Source of the DNA: Streptomyces sp. SID10853
GTDB taxonomy: Bacteria > Actinomycetota > Actinomycetes > Streptomycetales > Streptomycetaceae
DNA length: 47,504 bases
Reading direction: 5' to 3'
Assembly: GCF_010548145.1 (NCBI RefSeq)
Contig: NZ_JAAGLN010000024.1
Coordinates: 1-47,504 of the forward strand
Positions 1-8,719 of the stretch are shown here, one piece after another. The position numbers and the translations under genes are program-made. Every line of letters begins with the position of its first letter. Position 1 is the stretch's first letter. The notes beneath the pieces are model-generated. The model was given only the letters and a program-made list of their open reading frames with translations. It searched no databases and was not told where the DNA came from.

Positions 1-113
1 CCCGGGCTGTCGCCCCGGCCTCCGCCGGGGCGCCCGCGCAGGGCGAGCCGGACGACCCGGGCGCCTGGGACGAGCCGGACTTCTCCGACTACCCGGACGA
101 CCCGGAGGGTTAA
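1..113 (+). CDS. C-terminal end of an acidic protein (partial)
   Basis: An open frame enters from the left edge and stops at TAA 111-113. Only 36 residues are visible. They are rich in Pro, Asp and Glu and end in a DEPDFSDYPDDPEG-like acidic tail, which looks like a disordered C-terminus. Nothing in it identifies a family. The high third-position GC supports that it is real coding sequence. It points toward the GPP34 gene, so the two genes are convergent. Confidence 0.5.
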   Translation, partial: RAVAPASAGAPAQGEPDDPGAWDEPDFSDYPDDPEG

Positions 114-335
114 GACAGGCAAGGCGAAGCAGGGGGAGCGGCGCAGCAAGGCTGCCCCAGGCCCAGGCCCATACCTAGGGCAAAGCCCCCAGGGCCAGGC
201 CCAGGCCCAGGGCAAAGCCTCCAGGGCCAGGCCCAGACTCCCAGGGCCAGGCCCCGGATAGGCCCCAGGGGACAGGCCCCCAGGGGCAGACAAGGGGCAG
301 GGCCGGGGACAGGGCCGGGGGGCAGGGCCGGGGGC
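114..335. repeat. Low-complexity CAGGGCCAGGCC repeats in a convergent intergenic gap
   Basis: This gap separates the left-edge gene from the convergent GPP34 gene. From about 150 to 330 it is a degenerate array of AGGCCCAGG / CAGGGCCAGG / GGGGACAGGGCC words, interrupted by two copies of GGGCAAAGCC. The words vary too much and the spacing is too irregular for a CRISPR. I see no convincing gene. GGGGGCTCAGCCCCC around the GPP34 stop codon could act as a terminator hairpin. Confidence 0.55.
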
Positions 336-983
336 TCAGCCCCCGCCGCTGCTCCGTCTTGCCCGGTCGCGCTGGATGGTGCGGTGCACCGCGTGCGCCG
401 GCCACTCCTCCTTGATCAGGGTCCGCATCGCCGAGCGGGACGTCCAGCCCTCCCGCGCGACGATCCGCGACAGGCCGACCGCCGAGACGAGCGCCGCCAG
501 CGCCCGGCTGCGCGGGTCGGGGAAGCCGGCCGCCTCCGCCGTCAGGAAGCGGTCGCGGGCCGGAGCCGACCAGCCGCGCGGGCCCGCCGGATGCCGGTAG
601 TAGGGCAGCAGCCCCGCGAACCGGCGCGTCTCACGGGTCAGGACGTCCTCGTCCACCAGGTGGTCCAGATACAGGCCCTCCACCGTGCGGCCGCTCCGGC
701 GGACCCAGTAGCGGGCGCCGACGCCCCCGGCGGACTTCCTCTTGTCCGGGGCCGGAAGCAGCTCAAGCACCTGCGCGAGGACCGGGTCGTGCGGCAGCAG
801 CGGCTGCTCCACCGTCACCTTCCCGTGCGACTCGGAGATCCGTCCCTGCAGCTCCAGTTCGGCCAGGGCCGCGCCGGCCATCCCGAACTCCAGATAACGG
901 TTCCGGCAGAACGGTCTGCCCCGGCCCGGGTCCAGTGCGAGCAGCAGCAGTTCCTCGGGGAGTGTCGGCGCCTCCTGGCTCAT
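336..983 (-). CDS. GPP34 (GOLPH3-like) family protein
   Basis: A 215-residue protein of the GPP34/GOLPH3 fold, which in eukaryotes binds phosphoinositides at the Golgi; bacterial members have no settled role. The N-terminus has the family opening TLPEELLLLALDPGRGRP, then a stretch matching the G-x-A-L-A-E-L-x-L-x-G-R-I pattern (AGAALAELELQGRI), and a C-terminal basic segment. Its ATG overlaps the fumarylacetoacetase stop in a TCATGG context (4-nt ATGA overlap on the minus strand), so the two are probably translationally coupled. No signal peptide or membrane segment is visible. The family call is fairly secure; a function in this operon is unknown. Confidence 0.75.
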   Translation of the reverse strand: MSQEAPTLPEELLLLALDPGRGRPFCRNRYLEFGMAGAALAELELQGRISESHGKVTVEQPLLPHDPVLAQVLELLPAPDKRKSAGGVGARYWVRRSGRTVEGLYLDHLVDEDVLTRETRRFAGLLPYYRHPAGPRGWSAPARDRFLTAEAAGFPDPRSRALAALVSAVGLSRIVAREGWTSRSAMRTLIKEEWPAHAVHRTIQRDRARRSSGGG

Positions 984-2206
984 GGTGCGGGCACGATCCT
1001 TCCGGTCACTTCGCCGAGGCCGACCCGGGTCCCGTCCGGCCCCGGCGCCCAGGCGGTCAGCGTCACCTCGTCACCGTCCTCCAGGAACGTCCGCTTGCCG
1101 CCGCCGACTTCGAGGGGACGGCTGCCGTTCCAGGTGATTTCGAGCAGCGAGCCGCACTGCTCGGCCGACGGCCCGCTGACCGTCCCCGAGCCGAAGAGGT
1201 CCCCGGTGCGGAGCGAGGCGCCGTTGACCGTCGTATGGGCCAGCATCTGGGCGGCCGTCCAGTACATCCCGGCGAACGGCGGCTCGGAGACCGGCTGCCC
1301 GTTGATGGCCACCGTGATCCGCAGGTCGAGGCCGCCCGGCTCCTCGGCCGACGCGTCGTCGAGGTAGGGCAGCAGGGGCAGTTCGCGGGCGGGCGGCGCG
1401 GTCCGTGCCGCGTCCAGCGCCTCCAGCGGTGTCACCCAGGCCGAGACCGACGTGGCGAAGGACTTGCCGAGGAACGGGCCCAGCGGCACGTACTCCCAGG
1501 CCTGGATGTCGCGCGCCGACCAGTCGTTGAGCAGCTGGACGCCGAAGACGTGGTCCCGGTACCCCGACAGCGGCACGGGCTCGCCCCGCCCGGACGGGAC
1601 GCCGACGACGAAGCCGACCTCCGCCTCGATGTCGAGTTTGACCGAAGGCCCGAAGACCGGCGCCGGGTCCGACGGCGCCTTGCGCTGCCCCGCGGGCCGT
1701 ACGACATCGGTGCCCGACACGACGACCGTGCCCGAACGGCCGTGGTAACCGATCGGCAGATGCTTCCAGTTGGGCGTCAGCGGCGCGGAGTCGGGCCGGA
1801 AGATGCTGCCGACGTTCGTCGCGTGGTGCTCGCTCGCGTAGAAGTCGACGTAGTCGGCGACCTCGTACGGAAGGTGCATCGTGACCTCCGCGACCGGGTG
1901 CAGCAGTGGCTCTATGACCTGGCGGTGCGCCGGCACGGTCACCCAGGCCGTCAGCGCGCGCCGCACATCGCGCCACGCCGTACGGCCCGCCGCGAGCAGC
2001 GGGTTGAGCGTGGGGTGGGCGAGCAGCGTGCCGTACGGGGAGCCGAGTGCGGTCGCCGCCGCCCCCGCGTCCAGTACATGGCCGCCGATCCGTACACCCA
2101 CCCGGCGCCGGTCGGGATCCTCGGGGGTGGAGAAGACTCCGTACGGCAGGTTGTGCGGGCCGAAGGGGTCGCCTTCGGGAAGGTCGAGCGGACTCTGCTC
2201 GGGCAT
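980..2206 (-). CDS. fahA: Fumarylacetoacetase
   Basis: Hydrolyses 4-fumarylacetoacetate to fumarate and acetoacetate, the last step of tyrosine/homogentisate breakdown. The 408-residue protein has an N-terminal FAH domain (FGPHNLPYGVFST) followed by the catalytic FAA-hydrolase domain. That domain carries HATNVGSIFRPD, LPIGYHGRSGTVVVSG, the metal-ligand segment DIEAEVGFVVG and NDWSARDIQAWEY. Length fits the family. I chose the ATG at 2206, preceded by GAGGCA about 8 nt upstream; a GTG at 2245 would add 13 poorly conserved residues. The homogentisate dioxygenase partner is not nearby. The gene is followed by, and overlaps, the GPP34 gene. Confidence 0.93.
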   Translation of the reverse strand: MPEQSPLDLPEGDPFGPHNLPYGVFSTPEDPDRRRVGVRIGGHVLDAGAAATALGSPYGTLLAHPTLNPLLAAGRTAWRDVRRALTAWVTVPAHRQVIEPLLHPVAEVTMHLPYEVADYVDFYASEHHATNVGSIFRPDSAPLTPNWKHLPIGYHGRSGTVVVSGTDVVRPAGQRKAPSDPAPVFGPSVKLDIEAEVGFVVGVPSGRGEPVPLSGYRDHVFGVQLLNDWSARDIQAWEYVPLGPFLGKSFATSVSAWVTPLEALDAARTAPPARELPLLPYLDDASAEEPGGLDLRITVAINGQPVSEPPFAGMYWTAAQMLAHTTVNGASLRTGDLFGSGTVSGPSAEQCGSLLEITWNGSRPLEVGGGKRTFLEDGDEVTLTAWAPGPDGTRVGLGEVTGRIVPAP

Positions 2207-2317
2207 GGGGTGCTGCCTCGCTTTCAGGTCTGTGGACAGACCCACGGTACGGGGGCGAGGCGTGCCGCGTCAGCTGGTGAAACGTTCGCGGTGCCCCGCC
2301 CCGCCGTACCCGGTGCG

Positions 2318-4315
2318 CTACCCCGCCGTGCGCGGGATCCGCTTCTCCCAGCTCCGCCGGAAGACCACCTCGTCGCCTTCCTGGCACACCACTTCGCTCG
2401 ACGTGATGAAGTCCCGGGCGTCGCAGGTGATCTCGGACCTGGTCCGTACCCGGGCGTCCCAGCCCGTCTCGGGGCGGTGCAGCCGGATCGACCAGTCCGA
2501 GCGGGTGTGCGCCGTCAGCGGGTCCGCCTCGTTGATCGTGTACGTCTCCAGCGCGTCCTCGCTGAACTCCAGGCCGTCCGGGTAGATCCGGGTGCCCCCG
2601 TAGCGGGGGTCCACCTCCAGACGCCAGTCGCCCTTCGCCACATCGCGTACGACGAGACGCTCAGGGCGCTCGTCCGGATTGTCCGGATACTCCACCGCGA
2701 GCGGCTCCGACTGCTCGGGCTCATCGAAGGTGATGTGGTCCTCGGTGTGCGCGCGGACCGGGAGTTCCATCGTCGAGGCCGCCGGGTCCAGGGTCCAGCC
2801 GTGCGCCGAGTCGGGCTGCGGCCAGATCCACGGCCAGTACGCCGACGACACCGACAGGCGGATGCGGTGACCGGGCGGGAAGGTGTGGCCGACGCCGTTC
2901 AGCTCGAAGGTGAGCGACTCGGTGGCCCCCGGCTCCCAGGGGTCCGACCGGTCCCGCCCGTGGCGCGCCGAGAAGTTGAGCGCGCCCCGGGTGACCAGAG
3001 TGGACGAGCCGTCCGGCGCGACATCGCAGAGCCGGGCGACGACCTGACCGGTCGGGACGTCGGAGCGCACCGACAGGTGCACCCTGGCGCGGCCCAGGAT
3101 CTCGATGGGGGCCTGGCGGACCGGGAATTCGAAGCAGACGGACTTCGCGTCCTCGTCCCGCTGGTCGGGCGGCAGGTCGGAGTCATTGCCGAACGGGAAG
3201 AACCGTCCGGCGTCAAGACCGGTCTGCATCGGCGACCTGACCTCCATCGGGTCACCCTGGAGCGCGTACGACACGGGGGTGACATGCGGCGAAGGCCAGG
3301 CCGTGTCCGCGACCCAGCGGCCGGGCAGCTCCGGGTAGACCGTGGCCGGCGGGTGCGACTCGCTGATCCACGAGCGCAGCAGCGGCTCGTCCATCACCCC
3401 GTTGTCCGCGCCCTTCAGATGGTGGTCCCACCAGCGCAGGGTCTCCTGGAGGAAGCCGATCGCCGGGCCCGGCGGCAGCCCGCGGTCCGGATACTGGTGC
3501 GACCACGGGCCGATCAGCCCCCGCACCCGCGACGGGTCCAGATTCCCGACGAGCCGCAGTGCGGTGTCCCGGTACGGGTCGTGCCAGCCGCCCACGGTCA
3601 GGACGGCCGCCTTGATCGCCGAGTAGTCCTCGCAGACGCTGCCGTGCTTCCAGTAGTCGTCGCGCGTCTGGTGGGCGAGCCAGGTGTGGATGAACGGCTC
3701 GACGGCCTCGAGACGGCTCAGCCACATGTCCCGCCAGACCGAGCCGACCTGCGCCGGGTCCGGCGGCCGCGACACGAAGGCGAGCATGGTGGCCGCCCAG
3801 GCGTGCATGTCCACGGCGAGCACCGAGCCGCCCATGTAGTGGACGTCGTTGTCGTAGCGGTCGTCGGCGGAGCAGACCGTGACGATCGCCTTGAGCGGCT
3901 CGGGGGCGATGGCCGCGATCTGGAGCGAGTTGAAGCCGCCCCACGAGATGCCGAACATCCCGACCTTGCCGGTGCACCAGTCCTGTTCGGCCAGCCAGTT
4001 CACCACCGCCACCCCGTCGGCCAGCTCCTGGGCGTCGTACTCGTCACCCGGCATACCGGTCGAGTTGCCGTGGCCGCGCACATCCACCCGGACGGAGGCG
4101 TAGCCGTGGCCCGCGTACCAGGGGTGCCGCTGCCAGTCCCGCGGCGCCGTCCAGTCGCTCAGCCGGTACGGAAGGTATTCGAGCAGGGCGGGGACCGGCC
4201 CGTCGGCGTTGACCGGGCGCCAGATCCTGGCGTACAGCTGTGTGCCGTCCGGGAGCGGGATCCAGACGTCCTCGCGGCGGGTCTCGTACGGGAATTCGGT
4301 GCGGATTCGAGCCAC
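2318..4315 (-). CDS. CocE/NonD family alpha/beta hydrolase (X-Pro dipeptidyl-peptidase S15 type)
   Basis: A 665-residue serine hydrolase of the CocE/S15 family, which cleaves esters or acyl-amides and X-Pro peptides. The catalytic module shows the oxyanion-side segment LLEYLPYRLSD, RGHGNSTG, and the nucleophile elbow GISWGG with Ser near residue 124. The Asp is in GGWHDPY and the His in GPWSHQYPDRG. A C-terminal jelly-roll domain follows (RLSVSSAYWPWIWPQP). There is no signal peptide, so it is probably cytoplasmic. It starts only 12 nt after the stop of the POT peptide transporter, so the pair looks like an import-and-hydrolyse operon for small peptides. Substrate cannot be told from sequence. 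Confidence 0.87.
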   Translation of the reverse strand: MARIRTEFPYETRREDVWIPLPDGTQLYARIWRPVNADGPVPALLEYLPYRLSDWTAPRDWQRHPWYAGHGYASVRVDVRGHGNSTGMPGDEYDAQELADGVAVVNWLAEQDWCTGKVGMFGISWGGFNSLQIAAIAPEPLKAIVTVCSADDRYDNDVHYMGGSVLAVDMHAWAATMLAFVSRPPDPAQVGSVWRDMWLSRLEAVEPFIHTWLAHQTRDDYWKHGSVCEDYSAIKAAVLTVGGWHDPYRDTALRLVGNLDPSRVRGLIGPWSHQYPDRGLPPGPAIGFLQETLRWWDHHLKGADNGVMDEPLLRSWISESHPPATVYPELPGRWVADTAWPSPHVTPVSYALQGDPMEVRSPMQTGLDAGRFFPFGNDSDLPPDQRDEDAKSVCFEFPVRQAPIEILGRARVHLSVRSDVPTGQVVARLCDVAPDGSSTLVTRGALNFSARHGRDRSDPWEPGATESLTFELNGVGHTFPPGHRIRLSVSSAYWPWIWPQPDSAHGWTLDPAASTMELPVRAHTEDHITFDEPEQSEPLAVEYPDNPDERPERLVVRDVAKGDWRLEVDPRYGGTRIYPDGLEFSEDALETYTINEADPLTAHTRSDWSIRLHRPETGWDARVRTRSEITCDARDFITSSEVVCQEGDEVVFRRSWEKRIPRTAG

Positions 4316-4327
4316 GGCAGGCGCTCC

Positions 4328-5857
4328 TCAGTGGACGGGGTGCATGGTGCGTTTGAGCCAGGGGGCGGCGGCGACGACCGCGAGCCCGGCGACGACGGCG
4401 ATGGCGCCGTTGACACCGAAGTACGCCGGGTCGGAGACCTCGCCGTACAACTTCACGATCTGCGCCTGGATGCCGTTGGCGAGGGCGAGCGACAGGAACC
4501 AGAGGGCCATCGTCTGGCTGGCGAAGGCGGCCGGCGCGAGCTTGGTGGTGGCGGACATGCCCGAGGTCTCGACCAGGATGTCGCCGAGCCCCAGCAGCGC
4601 GTACGAGCCGACGATCCACCAGACGGACATCAGCCAGTCGGTGCCCGTGCGGCCCGATGTGGCGGGGACCATGATCAGGAAGGAGAGCCCGCCGAGGATG
4701 GTGCCGATCGCGATCTTGTTGGACGCGTGCGGCTGGCGCTTGCCCATCCGGACCCACAGAGCGGCCACCACGGGCGCCAGCGCCACCTCGAAGGCACCGA
4801 GCGCCGACGCGTACCAGCTGGCCGGGAAGTGGTAGCCGAAGATCTCCGTCCTGGCGTTGGTCGACGCGAGCAGGATCATCGTCGAGTACGCCTGGAAGAG
4901 GATGAAGTTGAACACCACCGAGGCCAGGAACAGCACGATGTACGGGCGGAGATGGCCGCGCTCGGCCTTCGTCACCCGCGGGCTGCGGAACATCACGGCG
5001 AAGAAGACGATCGGCGCGGCCACCGAGACGATGGTCAGCGCGTCGACGGTGCGGTCCAGCGTCAGCCAGCCGGAGAGCCCCAGGATCACGGCGATCACCG
5101 CGACCGCCAGCGCCCCGCCGACGATCATCTTGACGGCGCGGCGCATCGCCGCGGGCGGCAGCGCCTGCTCGGCGGCGTCGGTGCGGCCCGCGATGGTGCG
5201 GCGCCCCAGGACGTACTGGATCAGACCCAGCGTCATCCCGACGGCGGCGGCCGAGAAGCCCCAGTGCCAGCCCTTGTGGTCACCGAGCCAGCCGGTGATC
5301 AGCGGACCGAGGAAGGCACCGATGTTGATGCACATGTAGTAGAGGGCGAAGCCGGCGTCGCGGCGCTGGTCCTCGGTCCGGTAGAGCTTGCCGACCAGCG
5401 TCGCCACGTTCGGCTTCAGCAGCCCCGTACCGAGCGAGATGAGCCCCAGGCCGACCCAGGTCATGGCAGCTGTCGGGACCGCCATCGAGTAGTGGCCGAG
5501 CGCGATGAGGATGCCGCCGCCGAGGACCGCGCGGTAGGAGCCGAGAATGCGGTCGGCCAGCCAGCCGCCCGCCACCGAGACCAGATAGACCAGCGTGCCG
5601 TACGCCGCCGAGATGGACGCCGCCGCCCCCGGCGACATGCCGAGACCGTCCTGGTTGACCGCAGCCGTGAAGTAGAGGACGAGGATGGCCTGCATCCCGA
5701 GGAACGAGAACCGCTCCCAGATCTCCAGTCCCGACAGGGTCGCCAGACCGCGTGGCTGGCCGAAGAACGAGTGGTCGTCGCCCGGCTCCGGCGGGGGCTG
5801 GGACGGTGGCGCCTGTCCCGGCTGCGGCTCTGTTCCGGACAAAGGTACTGCTCCCAT
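4328..5857 (-). CDS. Proton-dependent oligopeptide (POT/PTR) transporter
   Basis: A 509-residue major-facilitator protein that imports di- and tripeptides with protons. After a Pro-rich N-terminal tail of about 30 residues comes the family's proton-coupling motif EIWERFSFLGM, then about a dozen hydrophobic helices. The second POT signature lies in GTGLLKPNVATLVGKLY, followed by YYMCINIGAFLGPLITG. Length fits bacterial DtpT-like members. ATG at 5857. A perfect 8-bp inverted repeat 20 nt upstream (5877-5900) is the likely operator. The CocE-type hydrolase follows immediately and may process the imported peptides. Confidence 0.92.
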   Translation of the reverse strand: MGAVPLSGTEPQPGQAPPSQPPPEPGDDHSFFGQPRGLATLSGLEIWERFSFLGMQAILVLYFTAAVNQDGLGMSPGAAASISAAYGTLVYLVSVAGGWLADRILGSYRAVLGGGILIALGHYSMAVPTAAMTWVGLGLISLGTGLLKPNVATLVGKLYRTEDQRRDAGFALYYMCINIGAFLGPLITGWLGDHKGWHWGFSAAAVGMTLGLIQYVLGRRTIAGRTDAAEQALPPAAMRRAVKMIVGGALAVAVIAVILGLSGWLTLDRTVDALTIVSVAAPIVFFAVMFRSPRVTKAERGHLRPYIVLFLASVVFNFILFQAYSTMILLASTNARTEIFGYHFPASWYASALGAFEVALAPVVAALWVRMGKRQPHASNKIAIGTILGGLSFLIMVPATSGRTGTDWLMSVWWIVGSYALLGLGDILVETSGMSATTKLAPAAFASQTMALWFLSLALANGIQAQIVKLYGEVSDPAYFGVNGAIAVVAGLAVVAAAPWLKRTMHPVH

Positions 5858-5876
5858 TCGAATCGACTTGTTTTGA

Positions 5877-5900
5877 ACATACCGGTCACGCTCGGTATGT
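5877..5900. promoter_or_regulatory. Inverted repeat upstream of the POT transporter
   Basis: Perfect 8-bp arms, ACATACCG at 5877-5880/5881-5884 and CGGTATGT at 5893-5900, are separated by 8 nt. The element lies 20 nt upstream of the transporter ATG inside the divergent gap with the polyprenyl synthase. Arm length and spacing suit a dimeric repressor of TetR type. The regulator is unknown. Confidence 0.5.
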
Positions 5901-6019
5901 GCTCGGGGTGGGCGGGCAGGCGCTCATGGTGATCGAAAGAGGACCGGATACGCTGACTTGAGTGCGGACAGCGACACATCGACAATCCGTGTGATCGTCA
6001 GCAGACAGGAGATCCCCTC

Positions 6020-7030
6020 GTGACCGTCGTCGAGCCATTCGGGCTGAACGTGCGGGACCAGGCACTTGAGGCCGATGTCCAGGCCGGATTGGCAGCTGTC
6101 GAGGCCGGGCTGCTCGATGCCACCAAGAGCGAGGTCCCTTTCATCACGGAGGCCGCGCAGCATCTTGTGCGTGCCGGGGGTAAGCGCTTTCGTCCGCTTC
6201 TTGTGATGCTCGCTGCCCAGTTCGGTGACCCTTATGCGCCCGGAGTCGTACCTTCGGCCGTAGTGGTCGAATTGACACATCTGGCGACGCTTTACCACGA
6301 CGACGTGATGGACGAGGCGGAAGTGCGCCGCGGGGTGGACAGCGCCAACGCGCGCTGGGACAACTCGGTCGCGGTCCTGACCGGCGACTTCCTCTTCGCG
6401 CGCGCTTCGCACATCCTGGCCGACCTGGGCCCGGAGGCCGTACGCATCCAGGCCGAGGCGTTCGAACGCCTCGTCACCGGCCAGATCCTGGAGACCGCGG
6501 GCCCGCGCGACGGCCGCGACCCGGTCGGCCACTACCTCGACGTCATCGCGGGCAAGACGGGCTCCCTGATCGCCGTCTCCGGACGGTTCGGCGCGATGAT
6601 GTCCGGCGCCGACGAGAGCGTGGTGAACATCCTCACGCAGTACGGCGAGCGGCTCGGCACCGCGTTCCAGCTGGCCGACGACGTCCTGGACATCGCGAGC
6701 GACAGCCACGAGTCCGGCAAGACACCGGGTACCGACCTGCGTGAGGGCATCCCCACCCTGCCGGTGCTGCGGCTGCGAGCCCAGGCCGCCGAGCACGGCC
6801 GCCCGGACGATCTCGCCCTGGTCGAGCTGTTGTCGGGCGACCTGACGGACGACGCCCGGCACGGAGAGGCGCTGCGGCTGATGCGGGCGCACCCGGCCCT
6901 GGAGCAGGTCCGCCAGGACACCGTGCGGTACGCGGAGGAGGCCAGGGCCTCACTGGCGCCGCTGCCCGAGTGCTTCGCGAAGACCGCTCTCGAGGAGCTG
7001 TGCGGCGCGGTGGTGCACCGCGTCGGGTAG
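6020..7030 (+). CDS. Polyprenyl diphosphate synthase (trans-type, probably menaquinone side chain)
   Basis: Condenses isopentenyl diphosphate onto allylic diphosphates to make a long polyprenyl chain, most likely for menaquinone. The 336-residue protein has GGKRFRPLLV, the first aspartate-rich motif in YHDDVMDEA near residue 96 and the second in QLADDVLDIA near residue 220, and the conserved GKTGSLI. GTG start at 6020 with SD AGGAG at 6007-6011. Residues just before the first aspartate motif (LATLYHDD) lack bulky aromatics two positions upstream, in keeping with a long-chain product, though chain length cannot be fixed by eye. It is divergent from the POT operon. Confidence 0.9.
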   Translation: MTVVEPFGLNVRDQALEADVQAGLAAVEAGLLDATKSEVPFITEAAQHLVRAGGKRFRPLLVMLAAQFGDPYAPGVVPSAVVVELTHLATLYHDDVMDEAEVRRGVDSANARWDNSVAVLTGDFLFARASHILADLGPEAVRIQAEAFERLVTGQILETAGPRDGRDPVGHYLDVIAGKTGSLIAVSGRFGAMMSGADESVVNILTQYGERLGTAFQLADDVLDIASDSHESGKTPGTDLREGIPTLPVLRLRAQAAEHGRPDDLALVELLSGDLTDDARHGEALRLMRAHPALEQVRQDTVRYAEEARASLAPLPECFAKTALEELCGAVVHRVG

Positions 7031-7435
7031 GACGTGCTGGGGCGGTCAGGATCTGCCGCCACCGTGCCGGGGCTCGTGCCGCGTATCGGCGGACGGGCCC
7101 TTCGCCGTCCGTTGGGCCGGTCGCGCCGGGCGGTTCCTTCGGACGGGTGGGCCTCTCTCCCCGTCCGGCTCCTCGTCCGGCTCCCAGGCGAGCTCCCGTC
7201 CGGCTCCCAGGCCTGCTCCCCGTCCGGCCGCTTCCCCTACGGGGCGGGGCGCGTTGCCGGCGCCGTCTGTCATACCGCAGCACTAGGCGCAGTTGCTCCC
7301 GGGGGCTGACGCGTACGGCCCGGGAATTTGGTGAGATGGACTGCACCACACCCCACCAATTCGGGTGAGAATGGCGGCGCGGGGTGGACGAGCGCAACCG
7401 TACGGATCGCCGCCGATCACGGAGGTAGGGCACAC
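7031..7435. other. Intergenic region with CGTCCGGCTCC repeats and promoter-proximal inverted repeat
   Basis: About 400 nt without a credible gene. From about 7160 to 7230 the word CGTCCGGC(TCC) recurs five times. Near the 3' end an imperfect inverted repeat, GAATTTGGTG (7324-7333) and CACCAATTC (7354-7362), lies about 75 nt before the next start codon and could be an operator or promoter element. A strong SD (GGAGGT, 7421-7426) precedes the ATG at 7436. Confidence 0.4.
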
Positions 7436-8719
7436 ATGGCACCGAACGACACTGCACAGGGCACCGGAGAGGCCGGGACTTCCGCCGCGGCCCGCCGGAA
7501 GGCGGCGCGTTATCTCGTCCCGGTCGGAGTCGCCGGGGTGGCCGCGGTGACGATCGGCCTCGTGCCGGCGCTCGCCAGCTCGGGCGACCCCAGCCTCCCG
7601 AAGATCTCGGCGCAGCAGCTCATCGAGAAGATGGCCGCATCGGACACCCAGCAGCTCTCCGGCACGGTGAAGGCCGAATCGGACCTGGGCATCCCGTCGC
7701 TGGGCGGACTGGCCGGCAGCATCGGCGGGGGCGCGGTCAGCGGCGGGGGTGACAAGGGCGGGTCGAGCGCAGCGCCCGAATCCAAGCTGATGGAGCTCGC
7801 CTCGGGCACGCACACCCTGCGGGTGGCCGCCGACGGCCCCGACAAGCAGCGGGTGTCCATCATGGACAGCGCCGCCGAGTACAGCCTGATCCACAACGAC
7901 CGTCAGGTCTGGGCGTACGACAGCAAGTCGAACGAGGTCTACCACGCGAAGACCGGCGCATCGGCGGACGGCCGGAAGGGCCGCACCGGCCACACCGGCC
8001 ACACCGGCCACACCGACAAGCTCCCGGCCACTCCGAAGGATCTCGCCGAGCAGACGCTGAAGGCCGTCGGCCCGACGACCTCGGTGAGTGTCGACGGCAC
8101 CGCGCAGGTGGCGGGCCGTGACGCGTACCAGCTGCTCATCAAGCCGAAGCAGTCCGGTTCCACGATCGGTTCGGTCCGTATCGCGGTGGACTCGAAGACG
8201 GGCACCCCGCTGAAGTTCACCCTCACGCCGAGCAGCGGCGGCAAGGCGGCGATCGATGTGGGCTTCACGAAGGTCGACTTCGGGAAGCCCGCGGCCTCCA
8301 CGTTCACCTTCACTCCGCCGAAGGGCGCGAAGGTGACGGAGGGCGCCGCTCCGGAGGCCGCCCCGAAGGCCGGTACGCACCGGGCGCCTCAGGCCGGCCC
8401 GAAGGACCTGAAGCCGGCCTCGCCGGAGGACTTCAAGGGCCTGAACATCATCGGCAAGGGCTGGACGTCGGTGGCCAGGATCGACACCGGCAGCGGCAAG
8501 GGCATCGGTGCGCCGGGCGGCTCCGCGCAGAAGAGCGGCGTCCCGGCGGACGCGCAGAAGTTCCTCAGCTCGCTGGGGGACAGGGTGACGGGCTCGTTCG
8601 GCTCGGGCACGGTCTTCCACACCCGGCTGGTGAACGCGCTGATGACGGATGACGGAAAGGTCTTCGTCGGCACCGTCGACAAGGCCGGACTGGTCAAGGC
8701 GGCCGACGCGGCCAAGTAG
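7436..8719 (+). CDS. Exported LolA/RseB-like protein
   Basis: A 427-residue exported protein. Residues 20-45 form a signal or anchor (RKAARYLVPVGVAGVAAV followed by a small-residue cleavage region). The remainder resembles the LolA/MucB-RseB N-terminal beta-barrel fold: LIEKMAASDTQQLSGTVKAESDLG at its start (repeated Gly-Thr-Val strand pattern), HTLRVAADGPDKQRV, and SVRIAVDSKTGTPLKF. A GHTGHTGHT tract near 7989-8013 sits in a linker. ATG at 7436 has GGAGGT 9 nt upstream. An ABC ATPase/permease pair follows after a repeat-rich gap. In actinomycetes such LolA-like proteins are often next to ABC genes, but a lipid or lipoprotein cargo is inference. Confidence 0.72.
   Translation: MAPNDTAQGTGEAGTSAAARRKAARYLVPVGVAGVAAVTIGLVPALASSGDPSLPKISAQQLIEKMAASDTQQLSGTVKAESDLGIPSLGGLAGSIGGGAVSGGGDKGGSSAAPESKLMELASGTHTLRVAADGPDKQRVSIMDSAAEYSLIHNDRQVWAYDSKSNEVYHAKTGASADGRKGRTGHTGHTGHTDKLPATPKDLAEQTLKAVGPTTSVSVDGTAQVAGRDAYQLLIKPKQSGSTIGSVRIAVDSKTGTPLKFTLTPSSGGKAAIDVGFTKVDFGKPAASTFTFTPPKGAKVTEGAAPEAAPKAGTHRAPQAGPKDLKPASPEDFKGLNIIGKGWTSVARIDTGSGKGIGAPGGSAQKSGVPADAQKFLSSLGDRVTGSFGSGTVFHTRLVNALMTDDGKVFVGTVDKAGLVKAADAAK

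Noticed and set aside
5877..5900. Inverted repeat considered as a gamma-butyrolactone receptor (ARE) site
   Set aside because: The ACATACC-like arms are reminiscent, but no receptor or synthase gene is nearby and the exact consensus cannot be verified by eye, so only a generic operator is claimed.
935..5932. A very long open frame on the + strand opposite fahA, the CocE-type hydrolase and the POT transporter
   Set aside because: It is an Arg/Gly/Ala/Val-rich translation with no domains, lying antisense to three well-recognised genes. Long antisense frames are expected in DNA of this GC content.
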